Assembly: GCF_958295425.1 (NCBI RefSeq)
Contig: NC_081140.1
Coordinates: forward strand, 8,253,698 to 8,317,697
Length of the DNA stretch: 64,000 nt
Source: Solea solea
Lineage: Eukaryota > Chordata > Actinopteri > Pleuronectiformes > Soleidae
Direction: 5' to 3'
Part shown: one piece after another, positions 13,088 to 25,073 of the stretch
Layout: the number at the start of each line of letters is the position of its first letter
Position numbering within the stretch: position 1 is the first letter of the stretch
Program-made: the position numbers and the translations under genes
Notes under the pieces: generated by a model
Seen by the model: only the letters and a program-made list of their open reading frames with translations
The model's database searches: none
Told to the model about the DNA's origin: nothing

Positions 13088-13174
<87 letters not shown>
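13088..13174. repeat. (TCTA)n microsatellite, about 22 units
   Basis: An uninterrupted tetranucleotide tract of 87 bases directly after an 'aatccccccccccttaaaca'-type C-run. Uninterrupted tetranucleotide repeats of this length are normally highly polymorphic. Confidence 0.98.
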
Positions 13175-16100
13175 CAACAGCAACTCAAAGGTGGATAGTA
13201 TTGAATAGACAAGAGGAAAAAAGAATGAAAAAAAAAATACCCAAACAACATTAAGAATGTTTATGTTAGTAATATTGCCAGTTTCAGGTCATGGCATGCG
13301 CGCACAATGAAAATGACACACTCTAATTGTCTAAAACATTCGATTACAGCTGCCTGCACCCATGCTGCTGAGATTAGTGGATATGAACAGACGGGCTTTC
13401 GTGTCTGTCAATGTGCCTCATCATCTTTGTCTCATTACAATTACACAAGGCACTGACCCTCCTCATTGGAACAGATGGAGACAAGAACCTCCTGTCTCAC
13501 ACAAGTGGGTTTACAAGCCCCTGTGTGTGTGATTTTGTGTGTGTGTGTGTGGGCCATTTCTGTGCTCATGGAGACCAGACAGTTTCATGTCAGCATTGTG
13601 AGTTGAAGGAGAGCCTTTAAAACGAGGACAAGAACTAAACATAGAGTTTGTGATAACGGGGGACTCAAAGTGACACTTTAACATGACGGCACACTCAATC
13701 ATTCTATTTACTGTAACTCAACAGACATACAGGTCAGAATATGTTTCTATGCTTGTCACCAGAGGGATTTTGCATGTGTTTAAATCTTACCTAAGCTGAT
13801 TGCATAACTGGGCAGTGTAGTAACCTTCGAGGGGCTTTCTGTGCCTGAAGTTGTCCATAAGGCACTGCTCAGTGGCACAAATTCATTTGAAGAGGGACTC
13901 GTCAGAAGCTCAAATCAACACACACTGTGATGATGCCGAATCAAGGCATCAGCTGCTACAATTATACCAATTGGACTCTGATAACAACTGCATAATACTG
14001 CATCTGTGGGCGAGAAAAAACATCCCATTACTGCAGTGTTGTCCCCCAGAAAATAAAGCCATGGATGAATGATTTTTGCCGCCTTTTTTCTTTTTTTTCT
14101 TTAAATGAATATGTAAAATCTATTAACGTACAGCCATCTGACACCACTCTTTATTAATTTGGTATTCCACAGTCGTCAGGGCTTATGTGAAATCCCCTGC
14201 AGCCACAGCATTTAAAAGACTAGATCATTTGGTGCTACCTGAAGTCGTAATATTTCTCCCATAAAACCAAAGCTAATAAAAATACCACAGTTCCTCGTCG
14301 GATTAATATAATTGTGAAGTTCCATGACAAAATGTTTATTGTCTCAGACGATTGCTAAATCACAATGTATCAACGTTTATTTTGTGAATAAGCAGAACTT
14401 CGACGAAAAGGACACTCTACATTTTCTTGAAATATGTATAAAAATAGGTCGACAGGATTTGCTTTATTCTGCAAAAAAAAAAAAAATTGTTATGAAATAA
14501 CTGTCTTGTCAGTCATGATAGAATAAAAGGGAGCCCAAGAGCTTGGGCTGACTTACATCATCCAGGTGGAACAAAGACTCCACTACATTATGTGAGCTGG
14601 GTTAATAAGGAGGCTGGTTGCTACTGGTTGACTGGAGCTCATCTGTCAGCAACCATCGCCCACAGTCAGCATCTGTCTCTCAGGGGAACAAATCCTCATT
14701 GTATGGAAGCCTGACTCTTTATTGGCCTCTTTGTATGTGGCATAATTCAGAATGACAGAGACCAGTGGAGTAAAATTGGAGGCACAATAATTCATCTCAT
14801 GACCGACCAGACCAGATCATCTTTTCTATATGGTCGCACTGTGAAGGATTTTGGTTACTGATTTATCCTTCTGTGGTAAAGCTCAATTGAAAAGGATAGA
14901 AAACAAAACTATCCGCATTTGAAAATCTACACCTCTACTGTAATATCAGCATAGGTTTTCACAAGTGTGCATATGCTTGTAAATTACCTTTTCATGCACA
15001 GCTTCAGGGCAAGTTTACCTGACAAAGAAAGGCTCCTGGAAGATTTCTTCCTCAAATAAACACGTTCTACCATTTTTTTCCCCCCATACTTTTAGAAATG
15101 TGTACTAAATGATGTGATTGAGTATTAATGGCAAGGATATAGCAAAAGCAGAACAGATGGTTGTGCACCAAGGATAAAAGCTCTAATACACTACATGTTA
15201 AAAAAAAAAAAAAAAGTGTCATATTGGCAGCTGTGATCCTCATTAGACTCATTAACATCATTTAATACAATACAATGAGTGCAATAGAGCACAACTTACC
15301 CAGAATGGCCGCTCAGGCTTTAAAAGATGCAAACATTCTTATGCTTTCAGTACAGTTTAAGAAACATAGCCGACCCCACTTGAACATTCAAGCTGTATGT
15401 CTTTGAAGATAAAAATGATGAACTGGGTTTAACATAATCCTTATTCGTGTTTCACATAAAAAAAAGTCTCTTCAATACTGAGTGCAAAAAGAAAACACCA
15501 ATCCTTTGAGGTCAATTTGAAGCCATGAGCATTTTTGGTGGTCATGAAAAAAATATTTTAAACCTTTATATTTTTTATACACCTAAAATCTTCAACAAAA
15601 TGGTTGTTCTTAAGAGTACAACACTTTGTGTAACAGGTAGGATTTAAAGTGAATGCAGAGAAATGAATTCAAAAAACCATGCGAGGTGGTGCTGTCCTGC
15701 ACAGTCAGTGGTTAAAGATGTATTTTCCCTTCGAGTTGGTTTTACCACAAAATGTCAGTGTCAGTTTTGTAAAGGTCACTCAAAAAATCTCTCATAAAAT
15801 TCCCATCTTTGTCTTCTCCATAAAAGTGAGTGCTGGTCTGCTGGAAGGGGGGCGACTTTCCTGCCTCTGAATCTCAATCGGTGCACCAAACCGCAAAGGC
15901 CAGAAAACTGCTCGGGGACATTATCTGTCTCATTGGGATGATGCCGTAATGGAGCTAAGTTATAGATCAGAAAGCCAATATTGTCAGAATGCTCTTTGGG
16001 AAGATGGACCGTATTTGTCAAAAGTGTCTCTTAATGTCATGCTGCTTAGAAGCATAGTCACATGTGGGCGGATGCAATTAGTTTAGAGTATATAGTATTT

Positions 16101-16648
16101 CAGCATAGTTCATCCCGGTTGACAATGACGCAGTTATGGTATTTTCAAAAGGAAGGCTTGAGCTAACAGTCGGGGACTGGATGAGGAATGAGTAACGTAA
16201 AGACTTGTTGTTCAAACCCATTGCAGAAGAGGCTGGGGGGCAATTCAGAGCTGTCTGCTAATCTTCTGCAGAGATTTCATTAACTTAAGTGCAGTGTTGC
16301 AAGACAAACGCGAGCAACGGATGCAAAGAACGCTGTAAATAATCACAATGTGTAACAGTGTGTGCCCCATGCATGAGGTCGCCACCTCTAGATCTCGATG
16401 AATTATGGAAGTGTTTTGAATCCTATTGCACTCCGGTCTGATTCAAAGTCCTATTCCAACAAACACAACAATTTAATTATTGCCAGCGCAGCAGAGATGT
16501 TACACGTCCTGAGTGGCTCGGTCGGTGCGATTTATGGCACACATATGTTGAACACAAGTGTACATTAAAAATATAAACATGAGTGCTCAGTGCCATGCAG
16601 CAATTTCAGTAAAAAAAACAAAACATTTTCAGAGTGATACAGATTAAG
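13175..16648. other. Unique non-coding stretch, no gene seen
   Basis: Contains poly-A runs at 14474-14486 and 15200-15215 and otherwise unique sequence. Small open frames at 13411, 13851 and 15679 show no recognised domain. No RNA gene or repeat family was recognised. Confidence 0.5.
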
Positions 16649-16680
16649 CACTGTGAAGTTGAAGGGGGAACTTCACAGTG
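16649..16680. repeat. Perfect 12-bp hairpin
   Basis: Arms CACTGTGAAGTT (16649-16660) and AACTTCACAGTG (16669-16680) enclose the loop GAAGGGGG, and a G-run follows directly. The stem is perfect. No gene context assigns it a role. Confidence 0.85.
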
Positions 16681-17584
16681 GGGGGTATGCTGTGTTGCGA
16701 ATGTTGGAGGATTTATAGTGTTTGCACCAAAGTTAAGATGATGTATGTCATAGCAGAATCCACGGGGCGAAGAATGCACATTTTTGGTGCGATAGTGTTG
16801 GTGTGAGAGCTATGTGGAGAGAGGAGAGATAAATTATAGATATTCATTTTTCCATTCCAGACATGCATGCCGTATGTCATACCGACACGAGGTCACTGAG
16901 CGGAATATAAACACTGTTGTAACAATCTTGCACTTTAGGGAAGATGGGGAACGGACGCGATCGTCAAAGTGGTTCATTTAAACGTACCGTATGAAAATAT
17001 ATGGTGGTATATACTGTATGGATGCTGTTGAGTGTGTGGACATGAGCGTGTTAGAGTCAATAAGCTAGCAATTGTAGGTTTCAAGTCAAGTCTGTAAGTA
17101 ATAAAAGCATGAATGGAAGTCTCTGTGTTGGGAGTGAAACTGTCTTACCATGGTGATGTTTGTGAGATGATAAAAGGCAGTTTTGGTAAAGATTTTTTAC
17201 ATGTGCTTCAAAGTTAAAATCTTTTTTTTTACTTGTTCGGCCGGATTAAGTGCCAGTGTAATCAGTTTAAAACAAAGATTTTCTCTCTGGCTTTTAAAGA
17301 AGTTTTGTCCTGTCTGAGTTGTAAAAAGTTTTTATATAGCATTCATAGTTTTATGTCTAAAATGTAGTTATAAAAGGGCATCGATTAGCCCTGTGTCAGA
17401 TAAGCCGATGTGAATCAAAGAATAGAGTGATGAACTGTATCGAAGGCTGCGCTTCGGTCAAGGAGTACTGAAAAGGAGAGTTTGTTCATATCCCTACAAT
17501 GGAAGTCATTAAAAACTGTAACCTATGCCGTTAAAGGACTGTGATTTGCTGAAATATTTCAAATGTGTTATTGGTTGCCATTAA

Positions 17585-17865
17585 ATCATTTAACAGATCA
17601 AGAACCCCTTAGTATCTTGTTTCTTAAAACCCATTTGTATTCTTTGGCTTTCAACTCAGCATGAGACTCTGCTCTTGTTTTTAGTGTTCTAGTGTTTTAT
17701 TGTTTTTATTCTCTTAAAATTTTTATTGTTTTATTGTTTTTATTGTTTTAATATATTTATTGTTTTACTTTTTGTTTTATTTCTTTTCATACGGCATTTT
17801 GTCTCAGTTACGGCTGCTTAAAGCGCTTTATAAATAGAGTTGAGTTGAGTTGAGTTGAGTTGAGT
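17585..17865 (+). mobile_element. Probable LINE 3' end with GAGTT tandem tail
   Basis: The segment runs from an AAACCCATTTGTATTCTTTG block through a long TTTATTGTTTTATTG-rich stretch to CTTAAAGCGCTTTATAAATA. It then ends in 5.8 copies of GAGTT (17837-17865). Fish non-LTR retrotransposons commonly finish with a GCGCTTTATAAATAA-like block followed by a short tandem unit, and that layout is what I recognise. The upstream limit is uncertain; similarity may begin nearer 17430. No intact reverse-transcriptase frame is present. Confidence 0.55.
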
Positions 17866-18254
17866 GTGACTTAAGTATGACTTTGGTTCCACATTTAAAA
17901 TCAGAATTGGAACAACGCTGGGTGTCTGAGCAAATTCTTGCTCCAGACAAAGTCCCCTTTATCACAAAGCCACTCTCCCCCCACCCGCAGCCCAGTTTAA
18001 TTTCAAGAAGGAAAAACCAAATCAAACGAGCTAACCGAGTAAATCAATTAAAAAGAAAACACTCTGTCTTATAAATAAAATATATTAATAAATGAATCAT
18101 AATTAGCTCATTGGTGGAGCTGAATGCAGACATTTTAGGGGATCATTATGATTAGAATGGGTTTACCTCGTCCATAAAATTGCATATAATGGGACTTTTT
18201 CAGTGTCTTATGCTCTGATTGTATTTCCCTAAGCAGAAGCGGAGATTAGAAAGT
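17866..18254. other. Unique non-coding stretch, no gene seen
   Basis: Opposed 65-codon frames overlap here on both strands, and neither resembles a known protein. Nothing else was recognised. Confidence 0.5.
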
Positions 18255-18280
18255 GGGGTGGGGTGGGGTGTGTGGATGGG
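18255..18280 (+). other. Potential G-quadruplex sequence
   Basis: Three GGGG runs separated by single T bases, plus a fourth run GGG at 18278-18280 after a longer spacer. This satisfies the usual four-run rule for an intramolecular G-quadruplex. No adjacent gene gives it a promoter role. Confidence 0.65.
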
Positions 18281-19270
18281 TACATTTGAGTACCATTTAT
18301 GTCTGTCATGCTATTATTTCCCCATTACTCTCATCATCATATTGAGAGGGGAAGGAAGTTGACAAGAGGCCGACGTGCCACCTTGCTTACAAAACCAAAT
18401 CTGCGTTCTCCCAAAGTGATAAACAATTATTGTTGGACACAAATCAGTTGAGAGCAATTTGAATAGTGAAGATATAATCAATGTGTCTTTTCATGCATTA
18501 ATATTAAAGAGTCCAGCTACCACTGGGAAGCAATTTACCATATCTTCTTCCACAAAACTATTCTTTCATTCCCACTTCCTGTCAGACTAAGAGCTGCCGG
18601 CTTCTCGACAGCCAACCATTCAACTCAGAGCCTGCAGCTAAACAGCCGGACCTCAGCCAGTTCAGTGGCCTGCCCTCATTTATTTATGGCTCCCCCCCCC
18701 GGGATCTGGCTCTGCTCTGTCCTGATCCCAACTGCATGCCACCTCCGTCTCCCTCACCAGCCTTCAGCGTTCAACTATTTCCCCGACTCTTTAAGGGTTC
18801 ACCCTGTCTGAAAGACAGCGTCAGACCCTGGCTTCACCACAGCTCTCACCAACACTCTCTGCATTTCAAAGTGGCCGGTTGGTTTGTGATGCACAGAGGA
18901 AGAAAGGGAGAATGACATCAAGTTAGAGAGAGAGAGAGATGGAGGCAGAAAACGGGAGAGAGAAATAAAGGAAGTGGAAGCCTTGGTGTGTTGAATTGCC
19001 CCCATGCACGCGGGTGCAGCGTTCTACAAAGTGCAAACACACACAGCAAGATGTGCATACATACAGACATGTACAAGCCTTTTGCACATGAACATATTTG
19101 CATATACGCACACAAAACACAGACAACACACTTCTGTCTCTGCTGGATTTATCTGACCTGTATTGCAGCAACACTGACAAGCAGTAATGCCACAGAGAGT
19201 TGCCACCGTTCTGGGAATAACCCTGATTCCCCTCCTGCAGTTCACACAGGAACATACACACAGGCGTGGG

Positions 19271-19271
<1 letters not shown>
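18281..19271. other. Unique non-coding stretch with small simple repeats
   Basis: Holds a C-run at 18692-18700, an (AG)n patch near 18925-18939 and ACAC-rich patches at 19035-19130. The overlapping frames here, including a 202-codon minus-strand one, are driven by CA/GT repeats and encode runs of Cys-Val and His-Thr. They are not genes. Confidence 0.6.

Positions 19272-19314
<43 letters not shown>
19272..19314. repeat. (CA)n microsatellite, about 21 units
   Basis: Pure CA tract of 43 bases. It is complementary to the GT tract 137 bases downstream. Confidence 0.97.
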
Positions 19315-19316
<2 letters not shown>

Positions 19317-19449
19317 TACAACCACACAATTAAAAGGGGACAAACTGAGAGGGAAGAACTATTGCTCAGAGCACCTGGTGTTCTCATAATGTCAGAGTCA
19401 GATAAAGAGTGGCAACAGGATTTGAACAGTAGTTTAAAGAGAACAGTAT

Positions 19450-19451
<2 letters not shown>

Positions 19452-19488
<37 letters not shown>

Positions 19489-19498
19489 TGCGTGTGTG
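19452..19498. repeat. (GT)n microsatellite, about 17 pure units
   Basis: Pure GT tract to 19485, followed by GTACGTGCGTGTGTGT. It is the reverse complement of the CA tract at 19272-19314, so the two can pair as a stem with a ~137-base loop. Confidence 0.97.
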
Positions 19499-19666
19499 TC
19501 TTAAACCTTTCTTCTGTCCTGATAATTGCATGTGTTGGATGAAGCTATTACAGGTCTAATGTTAGGGAGACTGTGTAGAATTTTAAAAGACTCGAAAGAC
19601 TCTGACATCAACAACTGTGTCATCACTAACCCTAACTACTGGCAGATTTAAAGGAAATCTTTGCAC

Positions 19667-19732
19667 AAAAATGAAATCTACTGTACGTATATATATATAT
19701 ATATATATATACGTACAGTAGATGTCATTTTT
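19667..19732. repeat. 66-bp near-perfect palindrome with (TA)n core
   Basis: The left arm runs AAAAATGAAATCTACTGTAC then GTATAT. The right arm mirrors it with one mismatch (GAAAT against GACAT). The centre is an alternating TA tract at 19688-19711. The whole unit is symmetrical around 19699/19700. It can extrude as a cruciform, and such TA-cored palindromes are unstable in replication. It may be the remains of a very short MITE. Confidence 0.9.
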
Positions 19733-22715
19733 ATATACTCTCATAGAATTATAGTTTGATTGTAGTACATTACTCACTACAGATGTGTGATCATTAGGAT
19801 GCACTTACATCTTTACGTTTTCCTGTTAATTACTTGAAAAGACGTTTTTTTAAAAGCCACTGTCATGAAAGACTAAGAAACCACACATTAAAGCTGTGTT
19901 TAAATCTATGTGGATAAATACTTCCATCAGCAGACGAGGAGATTGAAAATAAGTCATTGTACGGGTTGTTGTCATGTTAATGCTTTTCTTGTTTTGCAAG
20001 GCGTGCAACGACAACGTAACAAGCACTGTTAAATTGTATCAAGCCAAAATAGAAAAACACAGCACGGCAGCAAACACAATTCTCTCAGATCAGACAATCA
20101 AACCGAGACACACGTCGTCACACCTTTGAAAATTATAACTTCACAAAACTTGGTTCTATATCCAAGTGTCCCAACCTGTGTTTTTTCACCTATTGGCACT
20201 TCAGGGACAACAATCCAATTCAGGCATAATGCCTGTTAGGGGTAATAATAATAATAATGATAATAATAATAATAATAACAATAAAGTAAATTAATAAAGA
20301 TTAAATTACTTTACTAATTAAAGGACAAGCCAGTAGCAATCTATCAACAGAAGAAACCACAATGAGTACCGACAGTATGGAAATTAAGAAGTTTATGCCT
20401 TTCTGCTTTATTGGCAGAAGGCTGGCTTTGATTAAACAGTGTTGAAATAATGACGAGTGAAAGTGTGTAGTAAATTAAAGGATGGACTCACTTTGTCAGT
20501 CAATCCTGTGATTGCCAACATCTGCGGCTCAATGCCTGTAACGTGATTCCGACGCAAGGAAGCCACAACGAATTCACAAGAAAACCTCAATAAATATTTG
20601 ACTGTCATGTAAGTATCCATCCCTCAAGGACTCGGAGGCTTTATTTCTGAAGCCTGTGATTTATCATTTATAATCAGCTTGAAAATGAATTTGTGACACA
20701 GTTGAAAAGTGCCACAGCCAAATGTAATAAGGAGATAGAGCCACAGGTGAATGGGAGTGAGAGTGAAGGAGGTTAGGGATAGAAAAGTGGATAAAAAAGG
20801 AATATGGATGGATGGATAATGACGGTGGGGGTAGGGGAGATGGATTGATAAGAGGAGGTATGATGTGGAAAGGAAAAATACAGGCTAAGAAAGAAAGATA
20901 ATGGGAACTAGAGCCACAGAGGGAAAATGAAGTCTACAGGAAAAGAGGCAGGAGAGAGAGATGAAGTTAGATACAGTCAACACGTAGAGTGGAACAGCAA
21001 ATGAGAAGGAAAAACAAGGTGAAAGATGGAGAAAAAGGAGCGATGTGATGCAGTTTGACACTAGTGAACCCTCTGGATCCAATCCCACTCCCATCACTCA
21101 GAAAAGCAGTGTGCTCTTCTTTGATCCTGAACACTTTGAACATTCTGTCAGGCTTGTACCTTTACACCAATGGAGATGAACAAGGAAAAAAAAAAAAAAA
21201 ATACATAGGGAGATGGGATGCTTGTAAGCCTCTCAACGAATATTTCACCTTCATTTTTTGTTCTTTTGATGTTCTGCTTGTGATGTAAGCACGTGGAAAT
21301 CTGAGAAACTACGGGGGGGGGGGTTTGAATGAGTCATTTCGTGAAAAAATAAAAGACAAACAAACGAGAATAAGGGATATTAAACATTTGTTTGTCATAA
21401 AACTGCGGCTTCTTAGTGAGCAAGAGTCCCCTCCAACATCCCTGGTGGACTATTTGTCTGCCTTTTATCCGTCTTAGAGTTTTATCGCTCTTTTTTTTTT
21501 ACTGACAATGAACACTTGTCTGTAAAGAGAGGCAACAATGAAGTACTGTTGATTGCATGACTGCTGGCAGCTACCATGGGTATAATCGCAGCCTGGCAGA
21601 GACTCCCCTCCCTTCAGTGCATAAAAAACACAGCCAGACAAACACATACAGTACAAGGACAGATAATTACGGGTGTGAACACACAAAGGGGCCTTTTACT
21701 AATGATTAGGCTTGGTCTTGGTCATGTGGATGTATTCTTGCTCTGGTGTGTTGCAGCCTCTGCGTGACTATCATTGCAAAGCATTTGAACCTTTTAACCA
21801 AATCATGCAAAATGCAAATTCCAAGATATTGTATGACAAAAGGGCAAAGCAGTCACATCATGTAGAGGGTGGTTGCAATAAACCTGCAGATGCAAGAGCT
21901 ATTATGAAGCTGCAGTGGAATGATTGCTGACATCTGACATGAAAGGAAGATAAAACTGTACGCACATCACTGCGGCGCTTATAAATCTGCCTCGAGTCAC
22001 TTCATTTACTTCTTGAGAATAATATTACCAATCATTAAGCAGTTTAGAGCATTTTAAAGAGAAGAAAAACATCCCCAGCAGTTTTTGTTACTTCAAGAAT
22101 GATAGTGATAGTGACGATGTGATTTTAAACGATGGTCTGAAAGCCGTGCGATGATGACAAACCATGGACCAATTTAGTTTCAATGTCTGTCATTCAGCAG
22201 CTCTTCCAGATAGATGAAAGACCAGAATCGGCCGATAATACAACTGATTTCATCGCACTGTATGACATGCTTATTAGAAGCGCTGTGGCAGTTAGTTTCT
22301 GTTTCTCAAAGACGGGGGTTTATTTAGCTCCCTACTGTCTGATGACAGGCCAGGCTGAGCCAGACAATACCTCATCATTTCAGCGTCTACTCCATCATCA
22401 GGTGTAAGATTAAGGACAGTAAGCAATTAGTTACTGACAAGACGGCTACGTTATATAATCATGCCACGCAATAAATACAAATCAAAGCACGGCACAGTTT
22501 TCCACTGTGTGCGTGTGTCAAAAAAGTTATAACAATGAAATGGTGGTAGAAATTATTTTATCAGGATGTCACTATGAATTCAGGAAATACACTATTGAGT
22601 GTTATATAACTTCTGCCACTACAGATACACAGTCATCTCATTTATACGTAATTAATTGCATATGTAATTAATGATATTAAGACAGCATTGCTGTGTTTGT
22701 CTGTGAACAGTATAA
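19733..22715. other. Unique non-coding stretch with an (AAT)n tract
   Basis: Contains (TAA)n at 20243-20284 with two interruptions, poly-A at 21185-21201, and an eleven-base G-run near 21313-21323. No coding exon, RNA gene or transposon terminus was recognised. Confidence 0.5.
20243..20284. repeat. (TAA)n microsatellite, interrupted
   Basis: About 14 units with a TGA and an ACA interruption. Confidence 0.9.
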
Positions 22716-23139
22716 AGGCCCTGGTATACTTGCGCGTCAGGGTACTGTAGTATCTGACTTCACCATCGGGTGGCGGTAAGAGTCTGGACGCAGGGAAAAG
22801 GACGCATTCCTACCAAAGAAGAAGAGAGCGATGCTTCATCTCCCGCGGACACGTCTGGTTTGAGCTGCTAACAGCTGGAAGGCCTGTCGGACAGGGGAGT
22901 CGATGCTCGGGTGACTTTGCATGGTGACTACTTCTTCTTTGGTAGGAATGTTTTTTCTGCTTGGTGAGCGGGGCTTAATACTCCACCTGCTGGTGAGGCG
23001 GAAGGTCAGTTTGTGCATGCGCTGTCAACGCACAACCCAACGCTCTTTGCGTGCGGTTCCAAAATCTGCGAGTTGATTCGCGTCATGTGCATGGTGCACA
23101 TTGCTATCTATAGCTGTGAGTGGAAGTATACCAGGGCCT
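22716..23139. mobile_element. MITE with AGGCCCTGGTATACTT ends, TAA/TGA flanks
   Basis: The termini are inverted repeats: AGGCCCTGGTATACTTGCGC at the left and the complement of AGGCCCTGGTATACTTCCAC at the right. The flanks are TAA (22713-22715) and TGA (23140-23142), consistent with a decayed 3-bp TAA target duplication. A second perfect 20-bp inverted repeat lies inside, 22805-22824 against 22931-22950, holding a CCAAAGAAGAAG block. There is no transposase frame. A TWA duplication would suggest the PIF/Harbinger superfamily, but that is inference. A deleted relative lies at 23577-23703. Confidence 0.8.
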
Positions 23140-23504
23140 TGAGAGTTTAAAAATGCTTGTCAACCACATAATTGTTAGTTACCAATCACCATGTTCCAGT
23201 TTCTTTCACTCTTGTCCACTCAAAAGCTCTGAACTAAGATATTCAAATGTGTTGCACAGCTTGAGTATGCAGCAGCAAGAGCACTTGCTGTGACTTATCC
23301 CAAGCTTTATTTTCCAGCTGTACTGTTTTTATTCCACTGTTGCTGGCATCAGTAAGTTCACATGTGGTTTTTTGTGTTACTTTGGTGTTTGAAAGCCTTT
23401 ATTTGTTTGGATTTACCTGAGTGACTAAAATTTACATGGACAGCGGAAGACCAGGAGCTCACATGTATGGAGGACGAAACATGACTTATGTATAAATGAA
23501 TAAC
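23140..23504. other. Unique spacer between two MITE copies
   Basis: No repeat or gene recognised. Confidence 0.5.
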
Positions 23505-23573
23505 TAACTAAATAAATAAATGGATAAATAAATGTATAAATGAATAGAGAAATGCATAAATAAATAAATACAT
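23505..23573. repeat. Degenerate (AAAT)n low-complexity tract
   Basis: Imperfect TAAA/TGAA units with ATGG and ATAC interruptions, ending right where the second MITE copy begins. Confidence 0.85.
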
Positions 23574-23576
23574 ACA

Positions 23577-23703
23577 GCCAAAGAAGAAGAAGAGAACAAT
23601 GCTACAGCTCCCTCGGACACATGTGGTTCGAGCGGCTCACAGACTGACGACGTAGATCATGTCATTGAGTCTGCCCGCTGTGCACGCGAGTATACCAGGG
23701 CCT
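23577..23703. mobile_element. Internally deleted copy of the 22716-23139 MITE
   Basis: Starts with the CCAAAGAAGAAG block and the following 'ATGCTACAGCTCCCTCGGAC' stretch, which corresponds to 22812-22860 in the first copy. It then jumps to the right terminus (GAGTATACCAGGGCCT). It is followed by TAA at 23704-23706, matching the flank predicted from the first copy. The left terminus is missing and an AAAT-rich tract stands in its place. Confidence 0.75.
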
Positions 23704-23706
23704 TAA

Positions 23707-25073
23707 GTCAAAAAGTAAAAACAGCCAGAAATAATTTTAACAATGGTAACTGTGAGTGTACACTGTGGGAAACAGTGTTTTCTTTTGTAGCATTCATTTG
23801 TGTGATTAAGGATGAATAATGGTTATAATTGTGATTCTGTACCTCATAAAGCCCATACTGTGGTTTTATAAATAAACCGTCATTAGGTGATTATTGAGGG
23901 GAAATAAGCAAATGGCCTGGAACTTAAAATGTGTTGTATAATGCAACATTATTAAGTGCTTTATAATGACCAGTTAGGAGCCAAATGTGCTTCTAATAAG
24001 TATGCAAATAAGCCAGTAGTTGAGGTTGAACAATTGGGCACTAATATCAGCGGTTGCAGGGTGTTTATATGGGGGACGAGTGCAATGAAGAAGAGTTGTT
24101 TGCCGCTTTCACAACAGAATGTGCAATAAGAAAAAGAGCTGCGAGTAAAATCTGGCATTTGTGACTTGTAGCTTTAACCAGACACACAGACATACGGTAG
24201 CACACTGGAGATTATTACATGAGACAAATTATGAAACTGGAGGGACAATTAACACAGTCATACGCGTCAATATTTACAAAATATCAAGGTAGCTCTTAAT
24301 ATTCAATTACACAACCGCTCCCGCAGAATAGATCCATTACATACGCACTCAGGAAGCCTAATTACATTACACATAGTGTGAATGCAGTAAATAAGGTAAT
24401 AGTGCAGTAAATAAGGCCACGCAGAGCTGACCTTGTGTTTGTATCGGGTTAAATGCACAAGCTCTTAATGTAAGCATATCAGTGCTCTGTGTAGGCATTT
24501 CTCTGCTGTGGTTAAAAGTCTATGTTTACATAGAGAGGACACACACTCCCACAAACTCAGGAAAACAAAACTGCCTCCAGTGTAATTGTGCGTGTTGATT
24601 TGCATACGCACAAAGCCGCAGTATGTGATGGCTGCATGTGAGACAAGGCCTGATTGATTCTCATCACAAAGCCACAGAGTGAAGACATATAGACAGTCAA
24701 CGGACAGAATTTGTCCCGACAATGTGCAATAATCCGTTTTCCTTCATCAGCAAACACCTGTACGGAGTCAGAGAGGATAGAAGGATAAAGACAGTCTGTT
24801 GATGTTGTGTTTATCAAGTGTGTGGGCACATTTGGCTTTTCCTCTCCTAAGGCACATGCTGCCCTACATTAAGGAATCAAGGTGAGTGCACAGGTGGTGG
24901 CAAATGTCCACTGTGCTCATTTGTTGGCGACCAAAGGTGCCGACACACTGGTGATGTCATTGTAAAGTAGGTTATGTTGGGGGTTAGTATCCGTGTGTGT
25001 CTCATGGCCTGGTAATAGTCAGAGCAAATCAGATGTCAGATACCCACTTAACCAACTTCAAAGAAGCTTTTAC
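23707..25073. other. Unique non-coding stretch, no gene seen
   Basis: Contains TAATTA-rich sequence at 24240-24440 with several homeodomain-core-like ATTA sites and little simple repeat. That makes it a reasonable place to look for a conserved enhancer, but conservation cannot be seen here. Overlapping minus-strand frames at 24465-24829 show no known domain. Confidence 0.45.

Noticed and set aside
13088..13174. CRISPR-like array or minisatellite
   Set aside because: Four-base units with no spacers; a plain microsatellite.
18923..19531. 202-codon minus-strand frame, longest in the window
   Set aside because: It reads through GT and CA microsatellites and encodes Cys-Val and His-Thr runs; opposing frames are equally open. 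No domain or splice signal.
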